NCBI RefSeq assembly: GCF_000956405.1
Contig: NZ_JYIV01000027.1
Location: forward strand, 310,001 to 374,000
Length of the DNA: 64,000 nt
Direction: 5' to 3'
DNA from: Microbacterium oxydans
GTDB taxonomy: Bacteria > Actinomycetota > Actinomycetes > Actinomycetales > Microbacteriaceae
Shown: positions 43,717 through 53,300 of the stretch, piece after piece
Position numbering within the stretch: position 1 is the first letter of the stretch
How the letters are laid out: each line of letters opens with the position of its first letter
Position numbers and translations under genes: made by a program
The notes under the pieces: model-generated
What the model saw: only the letters and a program-made list of their open reading frames with translations
What the model was told of the DNA's origin: nothing
Databases searched by the model: none

Positions 43717-45174
43717 TCAGCCGCGCTCGGGGGTGTGCACGCGCGCGAGGAAGCGCTCCGTGCGCGGCGACGGACCCCGCGGATCCAGCAGCGAGACGAT
43801 GACAGTGACCGCCGTGGCCAGCGGGATGCTCCACGCGGCGGGCTGCGCGAGGTAGGGGGCCGCGACTCCGATGCCGCCGACCAGCGCGTGCACCAGCAGG
43901 GCGAGTCCGGCCGCGCATCCACCGGACACCATCCCCGCCACGGCTCCTCGAGCGGTGAGCCCCCGCCACCACACGCCGAGCAGCACCACCGGTGAGAGCG
44001 TCGACGCCGCCACCACGAACACCACGCCGACACTCGACCCGAGGCCGGCCGGCGCCGTCAGCAGCGCCACGGCGAGCGGCACGAGCGCACACAGCATCGC
44101 CGACAACCGGAAAGACCGCACCGATCCGGAGAACACGTCCTGGCTGATCACGCCGGCGAGCGACACCACGAGGCCGGCGGATGTCGCCAGGAAGGCAGCG
44201 AACGCCCCCGCGACGATCAGCGCGGTCAACAGCTCGCCGAACGCCCCGGGGAACACGCGCGAGGGCAGCAGCAGCACGGCCGTGTCCGCGACGCCGGGAA
44301 CGGCGAGGTCGGGAGCGGCGATGCGCGCGAGCAGTCCCATCGTGCTCGACACCGCGTAGAAGGCGCTGACCATGCCGATGACGATCACGGTCGTGCGTCG
44401 TGCGGAGACCCCGGTCGGACTCGTGTAGAAGCGCACCAGCACGTGCGGCAGACCCATGGTTCCCAGCAGCAGCGCGAGCAGGAGGGACGCCGTCTCGTAG
44501 GCGTCGAACCCCGAGGGCCCGGCCTCGACGGGGAACACGTGCGCTGGATCGAAGTCGTGCGGCCCGTCGCTGAGCGCGAACGCGATGAAGACCACGGGCA
44601 CGAGGAGTGCTGTGAGCTTGAGCCAGTACTGGAAGGCCTGCACATAGGTGATGGCGCGCATGCCTCCCGCGGCGACCGCGGCGGCGACGAGCACCGCGAC
44701 GGTCACGGCACCCACCCATTCCGGCAGCCCGGCGACGACGAGCAGTGTCAGCCCCGCTCCGTGCAGCTGCGGCACGATGTACAGCCACCCGATGACCAGC
44801 ACAGCGATGCTCGTGACACGGCGCGCCGACCGTGACTCCAGCCGCGCCTCGATGAAGTCCGGGATCGTGTACGCCCCGCTGCGTCGGAGCGGGGCAGCGA
44901 CGAACGCGAGGACGAGCAGATAGCCGGCCGCATACCCGATCGGGAACCAGAAGCCGCGGGCGCCGTCGAGCAGCACCAGGCCGGACAGCCCGAGGAACGT
45001 GCCGGCCGAGAGGTACTCTCCACTGATCGCCGAGGCGTTCCACACCGGCCGCACTGTGCGGGATGCGACGAAGAAGTCGCTGGTCGTGCGCGAGATGCGC
45101 AGACCGTAGATGCCGATCAACAGCGTCGCGGCGATGACGAGCGCGACGCCGATGAGGTCGAGGACCGCGTTCAC
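43717..45174 (-). CDS. Sodium:solute symporter (SSS family)
   Basis: 485 residues from GTG 45174, inside a GTGA overlap with the upstream small membrane gene. About thirteen hydrophobic segments are present. SSS-family features are FFVASRTVRPVWNASAISGEYLSAGTFLGLSG and GMRAITYVQAFQYWLK. The closest well-known type is the acetate/monocarboxylate permease branch (ActP, MctC), which also pairs with a small DUF485-like protein. Its place behind a LytTR two-component system and CstA supports uptake of a small carboxylate such as acetate or pyruvate. Confidence 0.88.
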   Translation of the reverse strand: MNAVLDLIGVALVIAATLLIGIYGLRISRTTSDFFVASRTVRPVWNASAISGEYLSAGTFLGLSGLVLLDGARGFWFPIGYAAGYLLVLAFVAAPLRRSGAYTIPDFIEARLESRSARRVTSIAVLVIGWLYIVPQLHGAGLTLLVVAGLPEWVGAVTVAVLVAAAVAAGGMRAITYVQAFQYWLKLTALLVPVVFIAFALSDGPHDFDPAHVFPVEAGPSGFDAYETASLLLALLLGTMGLPHVLVRFYTSPTGVSARRTTVIVIGMVSAFYAVSSTMGLLARIAAPDLAVPGVADTAVLLLPSRVFPGAFGELLTALIVAGAFAAFLATSAGLVVSLAGVISQDVFSGSVRSFRLSAMLCALVPLAVALLTAPAGLGSSVGVVFVVAASTLSPVVLLGVWWRGLTARGAVAGMVSGGCAAGLALLVHALVGGIGVAAPYLAQPAAWSIPLATAVTVIVSLLDPRGPSPRTERFLARVHTPERG

Positions 45175-45545
45175 TCGCGATCCCGGAGCGCACGGTATCG
45201 GCGTTCGTTGCGCACTGCCGTGCGCACGTAGAGCACCGCGAACACGACGATGATCGGGTAGAACGCGTAGGCCTGCAGCAGCCACGACAGCGGCAGCCCC
45301 CAGACCATGACCTGACCGACCTCGGGGATCAGTGCGATCACCAGGGTCAGCGCGATGACCACGACCACGAACCCCGCGATCGTTCCGAGCGCGAGTCGGA
45401 GCTGGCTGCGCATCAGAGCCCTCGCGTAGACCGCATCCGCCTCGTCCACCGGCGCGCCCGGCAGTGCGATGCCTCTCGTGAAGGCCGCCGGACGCCGATC
45501 GGGCAGATCAGCGGTCACGCGCACGCGCTTCGGCTTCTCCGTCAT
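45171..45545 (-). CDS. Small membrane subunit paired with sodium:solute symporter (DUF485-like)
   Basis: 124 residues with a cytosolic N-terminal half (RVRVTADLPDRRPAAFTRG) and two transmembrane helices at about 53-73 and 82-110. Size, topology and coupling to an SSS symporter match DUF485-like partner subunits (YjcH type), although the sequence match is loose. ATG 45545 overlaps the response-regulator stop as ATGA. The stop overlaps the symporter GTG. Confidence 0.75.
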   Translation of the reverse strand: MTEKPKRVRVTADLPDRRPAAFTRGIALPGAPVDEADAVYARALMRSQLRLALGTIAGFVVVVIALTLVIALIPEVGQVMVWGLPLSWLLQAYAFYPIIVVFAVLYVRTAVRNERRYRALRDRE

Positions 45546-46279
45546 CCCCCGGCCTCCCCGCGCAGCAGGGCATCTCGCACCGTGGGCACCAGGCGCCTGC
45601 TCACGGGCAGCGAGACGGCGCCGATGGACACCGCGGGCTCAGCGCCGGAGAGCCGGGCCTCGGTCACGGCGGCGGTGCGCACGAGCGAAGAGCGGTGGAT
45701 ACGGAGGAACCCTGCGTCCGCCCACCTCGTCTCGAGTTCCGAGATCGGCGTGCGCACCAGATGCCCCGCACCGTCGCCGGTGTGCAGCCGCGAGTAGTCC
45801 CCCTGAGCCTGTACCCAGCGCACCTCGCTGCGACGCACGAACCGCACCACCGACCCGACCGTGACCGGCAGCATCTCGTCATCGCCGGGGGTCGGAGCCT
45901 CTGCGACCTCGACCACCCGCCCGACCGCCTGGCGGAGCCGCTCGATGCGCACGGGCTTGAGGAGGTAGTCGGCGGCACGCAGCTCGAACGCCTCCACCGC
46001 CCTGGCATCGTCGGCGGTCACGAACACGACGGCCGGCGGTTCGGCGAGGGCGAGCAGCGCACGCGCGAGCTCCATCCCGCCGAGCCCCGGCATGTGGATG
46101 TCGAGGAAGGCGATCCGCACCGCCCGTTCCGACAACAGCCGCAGAGCTTCCGCGCCCGAAGATGCGGTGACGATCGTGCCGATGCGCGCGTCCATGCGCA
46201 GCAGATGGACCAGCTCGTCCAGGGCGGGTCTCTCGTCATCCGCGACGAGCACATCGATCGGCAGCGCGCTCCTGGTCAT
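45542..46279 (-). CDS. LytTR-family response regulator
   Basis: 245 residues. A receiver domain spans about 8-125 with acceptor Asp60 in IAFLDIHMPG and Lys in DYLLKPVRIER. A LytTR DNA-binding domain spans about 140-240 (EVRWVQAQGDYSRLHT, FLRIHRSSLVRTAAV, LPVSRRLVPTVRDAL). It overlaps the sensor kinase gene as ATGA. In enterobacteria, the BtsSR and YpdAB LytTR systems control CstA-family pyruvate transporters and related carriers. A similar role is likely here because cstA and a symporter flank the pair. Confidence 0.93.
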   Translation of the reverse strand: MTRSALPIDVLVADDERPALDELVHLLRMDARIGTIVTASSGAEALRLLSERAVRIAFLDIHMPGLGGMELARALLALAEPPAVVFVTADDARAVEAFELRAADYLLKPVRIERLRQAVGRVVEVAEAPTPGDDEMLPVTVGSVVRFVRRSEVRWVQAQGDYSRLHTGDGAGHLVRTPISELETRWADAGFLRIHRSSLVRTAAVTEARLSGAEPAVSIGAVSLPVSRRLVPTVRDALLRGEAGG

Positions 46280-47466
46280 GCTCGACCGTCGCCGTCCGGG
46301 TCATGCTGCGGCTGGGATTTCGGGACCCGCATGCGCACCAGGGTACCGGCGCCCGTGTTCGTCTCGACGACCAGAGCGCCGTCCGCACCGTAGAGCTGGC
46401 GCAGCCGGGTGTCGACGTTGCGGAGACCCACGTGGACACCGTCTTCGCCCGCAGTCAGCGTCGCGCGAAGCGCTTCTGGATCCATGCCGACCCCGTCGTC
46501 CTCGACCGTGATCTCGGTATGCGTGCCGTCGTCGCGCGAGGCGATGCGGATCTCTCCACCCCCTTCGCCGGGCTCGAGTCCGTGCCGGACGGCGTTCTCG
46601 ACCAGCGGCTGCACCGAGAGGAAGGGGATGACGGTGGCCAGGGTCTCCGGTGCGATCTGCAACGTCACGCGCAGGCGGTCCCCGAACCGCGCTCGTTCGA
46701 GCTCGAGGTACGAGTGGATGCTGCCGAGCTCTTCGGCGACCGTCGTGAACTCCCCCTGCCGACGGAACGAGTAGCGGGTGAAGTCGGCGAACTCCAGCAC
46801 CAGCTCGCGCGCCCGTGCCGGATCGGTGAGCACGAAGGAGGCGATCGCCGTGAGGGCGTTGTAGATGAAGTGCGGCGAGATCTGCGCACGCAACGACCGC
46901 AGCTCCGCCTCGGCCAACTGCGTCCTGGACGCATCGAGGCCCCCGAGTTCGACCTGTGCGGCGCACCAGTCGGCCGCCTCCTCCGCAGCACGCACCAACG
47001 CGGCGCGCACGGGCGCGGCGAAAGCGACCACGACTCCGATCACGCGTCCGTCGACGAGGATCGGCGCCCCGACGGCCTCGAGGTCGTCGTCCGCACCGGG
47101 CGCGGGGAACACCTGCCTCCGCCCCGACTCCGCCACTCTCGTGGCGATGCGACGGGCGGCGGACTCCAACCCGTCGGACGGCCCGTCGAACGACACCGTG
47201 CCCTCGGCGCTCACGATCGCGACCGCCGCGCTGCCGAGCAGCACCCGCAGGTGCCGCGCGGCCTTGACGACATCGGGGTCGGACAGTCCAGCACGCAGAT
47301 GCGGTGCCGCCAGACTCGCCTGGTGCAGCACGGTCAGCGCGGCCTGTTCGGCGTCGCTCCCCAGGTCTGCGGCACCGCGGGCGAGTCGGCGCGCGAGCAG
47401 GAGGAGCACCGAGAGGACGATACCGCCGAGCACGCCGAGGATCGCTGCGAGAACGACGTCGGTCAT
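46276..47466 (-). CDS. LytS-type sensor histidine kinase
   Basis: 396 residues. One transmembrane helix at about 4-25 is followed by a GAF-like cytosolic sensor region (about 45-165), then the His_kinase domain with His199 in QISPHFIYNALTAI and an ATPase domain (QPLVENAVRHGLEPG, EDDGVGMDP, GLRNVDTRLRQLYG). BtsS-type kinases have several membrane helices; this one has only one, so it probably senses a cytosolic signal. It starts 31 bp after ybdD and overlaps the response regulator gene. Confidence 0.92.
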   Translation of the reverse strand: MTDVVLAAILGVLGGIVLSVLLLLARRLARGAADLGSDAEQAALTVLHQASLAAPHLRAGLSDPDVVKAARHLRVLLGSAAVAIVSAEGTVSFDGPSDGLESAARRIATRVAESGRRQVFPAPGADDDLEAVGAPILVDGRVIGVVVAFAAPVRAALVRAAEEAADWCAAQVELGGLDASRTQLAEAELRSLRAQISPHFIYNALTAIASFVLTDPARARELVLEFADFTRYSFRRQGEFTTVAEELGSIHSYLELERARFGDRLRVTLQIAPETLATVIPFLSVQPLVENAVRHGLEPGEGGGEIRIASRDDGTHTEITVEDDGVGMDPEALRATLTAGEDGVHVGLRNVDTRLRQLYGADGALVVETNTGAGTLVRMRVPKSQPQHDPDGDGRA

Positions 47467-47497
47467 GCCCTCAGCCTAGGCACTGGGCCTGCCGCGC

Positions 47498-47743
47498 TCA
47501 GCAGCAGCGGGCACCGGGGTTGCGATCCTGGTCGTCCATCCGCTGCCGCCAGAACTGCCGTTCGGTCAGCGGCTCCTCGCCGGGATGCACGCGACCGTGA
47601 TGGGCGACGTATGTCGCATAGGCACTGTCGCCCATCAGAGTCGTGATGTACCAGCGGATGCCGCGGCCCGCCCGTGCTACGGCGCCGAGCAGCGTCCGCA
47701 GGAGGGTGGTCGCGGCATCCGTCCGATTCATGGTGTCGGCCAT
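47498..47743 (-). CDS. YbdD/YjiX family protein
   Basis: 81 residues with the family signature GDSAYATYVAHHGRVHPGEEPLTERQFWR and a C-terminal RCC. YbdD/YjiX proteins are short partners of CstA-type pyruvate transporters and are needed for or improve their uptake. It starts 15 bp after cstA, as in other genomes. A second in-frame ATG at 47731 could be the start. Confidence 0.9.
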   Translation of the reverse strand: MADTMNRTDAATTLLRTLLGAVARAGRGIRWYITTLMGDSAYATYVAHHGRVHPGEEPLTERQFWRQRMDDQDRNPGARCC

Positions 47744-47758
47744 CTCAGTCCGTGGACA

Positions 47759-50044
47759 TCAGTGGGTCGATGCCTTGCGCTCATCGGCCAGGATCGGCTC
47801 CCACTGCTTCTCGAGCTCTCGCTCCTCGGCGCTCGGCAGGAAGCCGGCCGGAGCGAACCGGCGCGAGGCGACGGGTGCGTCTTCGGTGTTCTCGCCGCCT
47901 CCGTTGCGGATCGCCTTGATCGTGACGATCACGGCCGCCACCATCACGATGATCGCGAGAGTCACGAAGACGATCGACAGCGTGCCCTGCACGGCGGTGT
48001 TGCGGATGACCGCGTCGAGGACCGCCGGCTCACCGAGAGAGGTGTCTCCGCTGTCGCGGGCGGCGACGTAGCGGAAGTGGTTCGCCCAGTAGCCGATCGC
48101 CGGCACCGGGGAGGCGATCTTGTACAGCGATGCGGTGATCGTGACCACTGCGGTGAACGCGAGGGGCAGCCCGATGATCCAGAGCCACTTGATGTAGCTC
48201 TTGCCGCGCTTGGCGACGATGGCCATCACCACGGCGAGCGCGATCGCGGCGAGCAGCTGGTTCGCGATGCCGAACAGCGGGAAGAAGGTGTTGATGCCGC
48301 CGAGCGGGTCGGTGACGCCGAGGATGAGGATCGCTCCCCAGCCGGCCACCATGATCGCGGTGCAGACCCACACCCCGGGGCGCCAGGAGACGTCGCGGAA
48401 CTTGGGGAACCAGGCGCCGATCGAGTCCTGCAGCATGAACCGGGCGACCCGGGTTCCCGCATCCACGGCCGTGAGGATGAACAGCGCTTCGAACATGATG
48501 GCGAAGTGGTACCAGAACGCCATGAGCGCCTGCCCGCCGAGGGCCTGCTGCATGATGTGCGCGAGGCCCAGGGCCAAGGTGGGTGCGCCACCGGTGCGCG
48601 AGACGATCGACTCCTCGCCGACGAGCGTGGCTGTGCCCGTGAGCATCTCGGGTGTCAGGTTGACCCCGGTCAGGCCGAGCGAGTTCACGAAGGCCACTGC
48701 CCCTTCGACCGTGCCCCCTGTCGCGGCGGCCGGGGCGTTCATGGCGAAGTAGATGCCCTGGTCGATCGAGATCGCGGCGACGAGTGCCATGATCGCGACG
48801 AACGATTCCATGAGCATGCCGCCGTAGCCGATGAAGCGCGTCTGGCGCTCCTTCTCGACGAGCTTCGGAGTGGTGCCGGAGGCGATCAGCGCATGGAAGC
48901 CCGACAACGCTCCGCACGCGATCGTCACGAAGAGGAAGGGGAACAGCGGACCTGCGAACACCGGACCCATGCCGTTCTCCCCGAAGATGCTGACCGCGGG
49001 GACCGTGATCTCGGGACGCACCAGCACGATGGCACCGGCGAGCATGACGATCACGCCGATCTTCATGAAGGTCGAGAGGTAGTCGCGGGGGGCCAGCAGC
49101 AGCCACACCGGGAGCACTGCGGCGATGAAGCCGTAGACGATGATGCCCCACGCGATGGTGGTGCGGTCGAGGTGGAAGATCGCCTGGCCCCACTCGGTGC
49201 CGGCGACCCAGCCACCGCCGATGATCGCGGCCATGAGCAGCACGAAGCCGATGATCGAGACCTCGGTCACCTTGCCCGGACGCAGGTAGCGGAGGTACAC
49301 GCCCATGAACAGAGCGATCGGGATGGTCATCGCGACCGAGAACACGCCCCACGGGCTCTCGCCCAGAGCGTTGACGACGACGAGCGCGAGGATCGCGACG
49401 ATGATGAGCATGATGAGCAGCGAGGCGATGATCGCGGCGGTGCCGCCGATCCTGCCGAGCTCCTGCCGCGCCATCTGGCCGATGGTCCTGCCACCGCGGC
49501 GCATCGAGAAGAAGAGCACCGTGTAGTCCTGCACGGCTCCGGCGAGGACCACACCGACGATGATCCAGATGGTGCCGGGGAGGTAGCCCATCTGCGCCGC
49601 GAGCACGGGGCCGACGAGGGGGCCGGCGCCGGCGATGGCGGCGAAGTGGTGGCCGTAGAGCACCCGGCGGTCGGTGGGGACGTAGTCCTTCCCGTCCTGC
49701 TTCACCTCGGCGGGCGTGGCGCGGCGGTCGTCGGGGCGGGTGATGTACCGCTCGATGACCTTGGAGTAGAAGCGATAGCCGATCAGGTAGGTGCAGACGG
49801 CGGCGAACACGAACCAGATCGCGTTCACGGTCTCGCCGCGCACGATGGCGAGCATCACCCAGGCGACACCGCCGAGGAGGGCGATGGCCGTCCACAGCAG
49901 GATCTTCGGGAGGGTCCAGCGGCGGCTCTTGGCCTCGTGCTCCGCAGAGAGGGCGACGGGTGGGAGGTTCGGGTCGGTGGCGATCACCGGCTCGTCGTCG
50001 ACGAGTCCGGCGCCGTCGCGGCGGCGCGACGAAGGTGCGGTCAT
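47759..50044 (-). CDS. cstA: CstA-family pyruvate/peptide transporter (carbon starvation protein A)
   Basis: 761 residues from ATG 50044, behind GAGGAG. Eighteen or so hydrophobic segments are present. CstA features include YGHHFAAIAGAGPLVGPVLAAQMGYLP, QDYTVLFFSMRRGGRTIGQ, ACGALSGFHALIASGTTPK and DAGTRVARFMLQD. The family imports pyruvate, and peptides in some reports, during carbon limitation. It leads an operon with ybdD, a sensor kinase, a LytTR regulator, a small membrane subunit and an SSS symporter. Confidence 0.93.
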   Translation of the reverse strand: MTAPSSRRRDGAGLVDDEPVIATDPNLPPVALSAEHEAKSRRWTLPKILLWTAIALLGGVAWVMLAIVRGETVNAIWFVFAAVCTYLIGYRFYSKVIERYITRPDDRRATPAEVKQDGKDYVPTDRRVLYGHHFAAIAGAGPLVGPVLAAQMGYLPGTIWIIVGVVLAGAVQDYTVLFFSMRRGGRTIGQMARQELGRIGGTAAIIASLLIMLIIVAILALVVVNALGESPWGVFSVAMTIPIALFMGVYLRYLRPGKVTEVSIIGFVLLMAAIIGGGWVAGTEWGQAIFHLDRTTIAWGIIVYGFIAAVLPVWLLLAPRDYLSTFMKIGVIVMLAGAIVLVRPEITVPAVSIFGENGMGPVFAGPLFPFLFVTIACGALSGFHALIASGTTPKLVEKERQTRFIGYGGMLMESFVAIMALVAAISIDQGIYFAMNAPAAATGGTVEGAVAFVNSLGLTGVNLTPEMLTGTATLVGEESIVSRTGGAPTLALGLAHIMQQALGGQALMAFWYHFAIMFEALFILTAVDAGTRVARFMLQDSIGAWFPKFRDVSWRPGVWVCTAIMVAGWGAILILGVTDPLGGINTFFPLFGIANQLLAAIALAVVMAIVAKRGKSYIKWLWIIGLPLAFTAVVTITASLYKIASPVPAIGYWANHFRYVAARDSGDTSLGEPAVLDAVIRNTAVQGTLSIVFVTLAIIVMVAAVIVTIKAIRNGGGENTEDAPVASRRFAPAGFLPSAEERELEKQWEPILADERKASTH

Positions 50045-50271
50045 GGGGGTCTCCTCGGGATACGCGACGTTGCGTTCCCCCACGTTAGGAAGACGCCGCT
50101 GTCGACATGGCTGCTCGCCGCTGTCGCTGCGACGAGCGGCGCTGATGGCGCGATGAACGGATGCCGGGCATGTCCGTTCACCCCGCCGCATCAGGCATTC
50201 ACGCCACATCAGGCAGCTGCCTCACGAATCGGCCTGTTTTCGCGGGATCGCCTGTTTCCGAGCGCCACGCA

Positions 50272-50309
50272 CACGACGCCCCGCGGAAGGGAGACCGCGG
50301 GGCGTCGTG
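50272..50309 (-). terminator. Strong hairpin terminator after the subtilase gene
   Basis: A perfect 15-bp stem (CACGACGCCCCGCGG and its complement) with the loop AAGGGAGA, starting 12 bases after the protease stop codon on the minus strand. No T-run follows. The rest of the gap to cstA (50045-50271) shows a 7-bp inverted repeat (CGCCGCT/AGCGGCG) near 50115-50140 but no clear promoter. Confidence 0.75.
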
Positions 50310-50320
50310 CTGTCGAGGGG

Positions 50321-53300
50321 CTATTCCGGCTTCGCCGTCTCCGGAGCACTCGTCGGAGGAGCATTCGTCGGAGGCGCATCCGTCGGTGGTGCCTCGGGTG
50401 CCGGAGTCTCCGGAGCCGGGGTCTCCGGTGCCTTCGTCTCGGGTGCCGGGGTCTCCGGTGCCTTCGCCGCCGGTACGTCGACCGTCAGCACCGTGCGCAC
50501 GTCGGAGTCGCCGTACTGCACGACGCCGAGGTAACGGGCGCCGGCGGTCAGACCGGTCCAGCCGAGGTTGTACGACACCTTCTTGCCGCGCACCGCCGCG
50601 AGCGGGTTCGGCGTCGCCGTGAGGTCGCCCTCGCCGTCGGCCTGCACGTTGGCGTAGGTCATGTCCCACGTCATCGGACCCGTCGTCGAGTAGATGTTCG
50701 CCACCACGAGGTAGGTTCCGGCCTTCGGCGACGGGATCGTGACCTGCTCGTCCGCCGAGCCGGTGGCCGAACGCCAGCGCTCGTAGTACTGCAGGTCATC
50801 CGGACTCACCACCCGGTACACGGTGAGGTCGAGGTCGCTGCCCTTGTCGTCGGACGAATCGAGGTCGAACCGCGAGAGGGTCGTCCCCTCCGGCACGTTC
50901 ACGATCCACGACACGTCCTTGTTCGCATCGCCCGACTTCTCGTCACCCGAGTGGCCCTCGACGGGGTTGTCCGCGTCGGCCAGCAGCTCGAACGGCGTCA
51001 GACCCGAGAGCCCGAGCGCGAGGTCGCCGGTCAGACCGGGAGTGATCTCGACAGCGGTGCTGCCGTCGACGCCGCTGCCTGTGACCTCGGCCGGCGCATC
51101 AGCCGTGACCGGGAACAGCGCGATCGGCGAACGCACCGTGTTCTTCGCACTGGTCCAGGTGAGCGAACCCGTGGCCCACTGCTCCACCGGCGCGGTGGCG
51201 TTGTCGAACGTCACCGTGAAGGTCTTGGTCTGGCCTGGACGATCGAACTTCAGCTGCTGAGGCGTGACCTTGACGTTCACTCCGGGCACCGAGGCCTTGG
51301 CCGTGAAGGTGCCCTTCTCGGTCGAGGTGACCGTGCGGGTGACGGTCTGCGCACTGGTCAGGGAACCGATCGAGATCGATGCCTGGTTCAGATCGCTGCC
51401 GTCGATCGGGTCGATCCCGGGGAAGTCCGACAGGCCCTTCCCGTCGAGGAACGCCGCCCAGTCCTTCACCCCGTTGAGGTAGAGCAGACCGGGGTTCAGG
51501 TACCGCTTCGGGTCGACCTGGCCCGCGCCCTGCTCGAACGGGTTCGTGTTCTTCGATCCGTCGGGCAGCACGGTGTCGTAGGCGGTGGTCATCATCGCGG
51601 ACTTGATCTCCGCCGGCGTCGCCTTGGGGTGCTCGCCGAGGTAGAGCGCGGCGAGGCCGGCCACGTGGGGCGCGGCCATCGACGTGCCGGAGAGGATGCC
51701 GAACGTCGGCTTCTCCCCCGGAGCGTTCTCGGTCGCCGCGAGGATCGCGACACCGGGAGCCGCGACATCCGGCTTCATCACATCGCTGCCGTCGGCCAGC
51801 ATGGGTCCGCGGCTGGAGAAGCCCGCGATCTGCGGCGTCGGGGTGACGACGCCGGTGGTGTTCTCACCCACGAGCGTGATCGGGCGGTCCGTTCCGCCCT
51901 GCACGTACGCGAGCACGGCCGCGCGGTGCACGGCATTCAGGTGCACGGTCGGCACTGCGTGGAAGTCGTTGTCGAGCGAGTCGGCTCCACCCGGCACGTT
52001 CACGAGCACCATGCCGATGCCGCCGGCGTCCTTCACGACCTGCGACTTCTCGGCGCGAGCGTTGCCGCCGCGGTCGCAGACCACGATGTGTCCGGCGACC
52101 TTGGCCGGGTCGAGGGTGCCAGGCAGGCAGAGCTGCGGGGTGACGGCGCCCGCCGCCGCGGCGTCCACCGCGGCGATCGACGGTCCGGTGACCTTCTGAC
52201 CGAACGGCACGCTCACCGAGGCTCCGGCCTGCGCGAACCCGTCGAACTGCACGGTGCCCTCCCAGGTCGGGATGGTCGATGCGGCCACCGTGGTGTACCA
52301 GGGCGAGGCGTGGTCCGCCGTGACCGGGTCGGGCCCGTCGTTGCCGGCGCTGGTCGCCACGAAGACGCCTGCGGCCGCGGCGTTGAAGAACGCGAGGTCC
52401 TCCGGAGCCATCACGGTGCTCGCGGCTCCGCCGCCGATGGAGTAGTTGATCACGTCGACGCCGTCGGCGACGGCCTGGTCGATCGCGGCGATCAGGTCGC
52501 TCTGCGCGCAGATGTCGTCGGTGGTGACCGTCGTGTCGGGGCCGACGTAGCAGGCCTTGTAGGCCGAGATCTTGGCCGCCGGCGCGACGCCCGAGATCGT
52601 GCCGAAGTCGACGTTCTCGATGCTGGCCTTGACCTTGAAGTTGCCGGCCGCGGTGCTGGCGGTGTGCGAGCCGTGGCCGTCGCCGTCACGCGGAGAGAGG
52701 TAGTCGTACTGGAAGTCGAAGCCTGCGGCCTCGGCTCCCGCGGAGAAGTACTGTCCGCCGATGAGCTTCGACGAGTAGTCGCTCTTGTCCCAGTCCTGGC
52801 CTTCGACCATCGCGGCCTGGAACTGCCCGCCGTCCGACTTGTCGAAGTAGACGTACGTGCCGTCGGTGTAGGGCTGGCCGCCCTTGTTGCGGGTGTTCTG
52901 CTTCTTCTGCTTCTTGATCTTCTTGCCCTCGAAGGAGGGGTGCTCCGGGGCGATGCCGGTGTCGATCACACCGACGACGACGCCCTCTCCGGCGGTCGCG
53001 ACGCCTCCGGTCTGCTGCCACACCCCGCCCGTGCCCTTGCGGTCGTCGCCGAGGCCGAGGTAGTCGGTCGAGCTCTGCGCGTCGGGGTGACGGATCTCAT
53101 CCGGGTAGACGCCGAGGACGTCCTTCGAGGCGCGGAGCGCATCGACCTGCTCGCCGCTGAGGTCGGCGCTGAAGCCGTTGAGGACGACCTGATACGTGGT
53201 GTCCGGCGTGACCCCGATGTCGCTGACGAGGTCGTTCTGCTCGGTCTGGAGATGTTCGACGTAGCGCTGCGAATCCTGCGACTGCGTCTCGAGCTGGTCG

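Noticed and set aside
42101..45193. Minus-strand open frame of about 1030 codons over the symporter and pirin genes
   Set aside because: It crosses the 23-bp palindrome and two well-supported genes in other frames. Its Arg-rich product has no domain.
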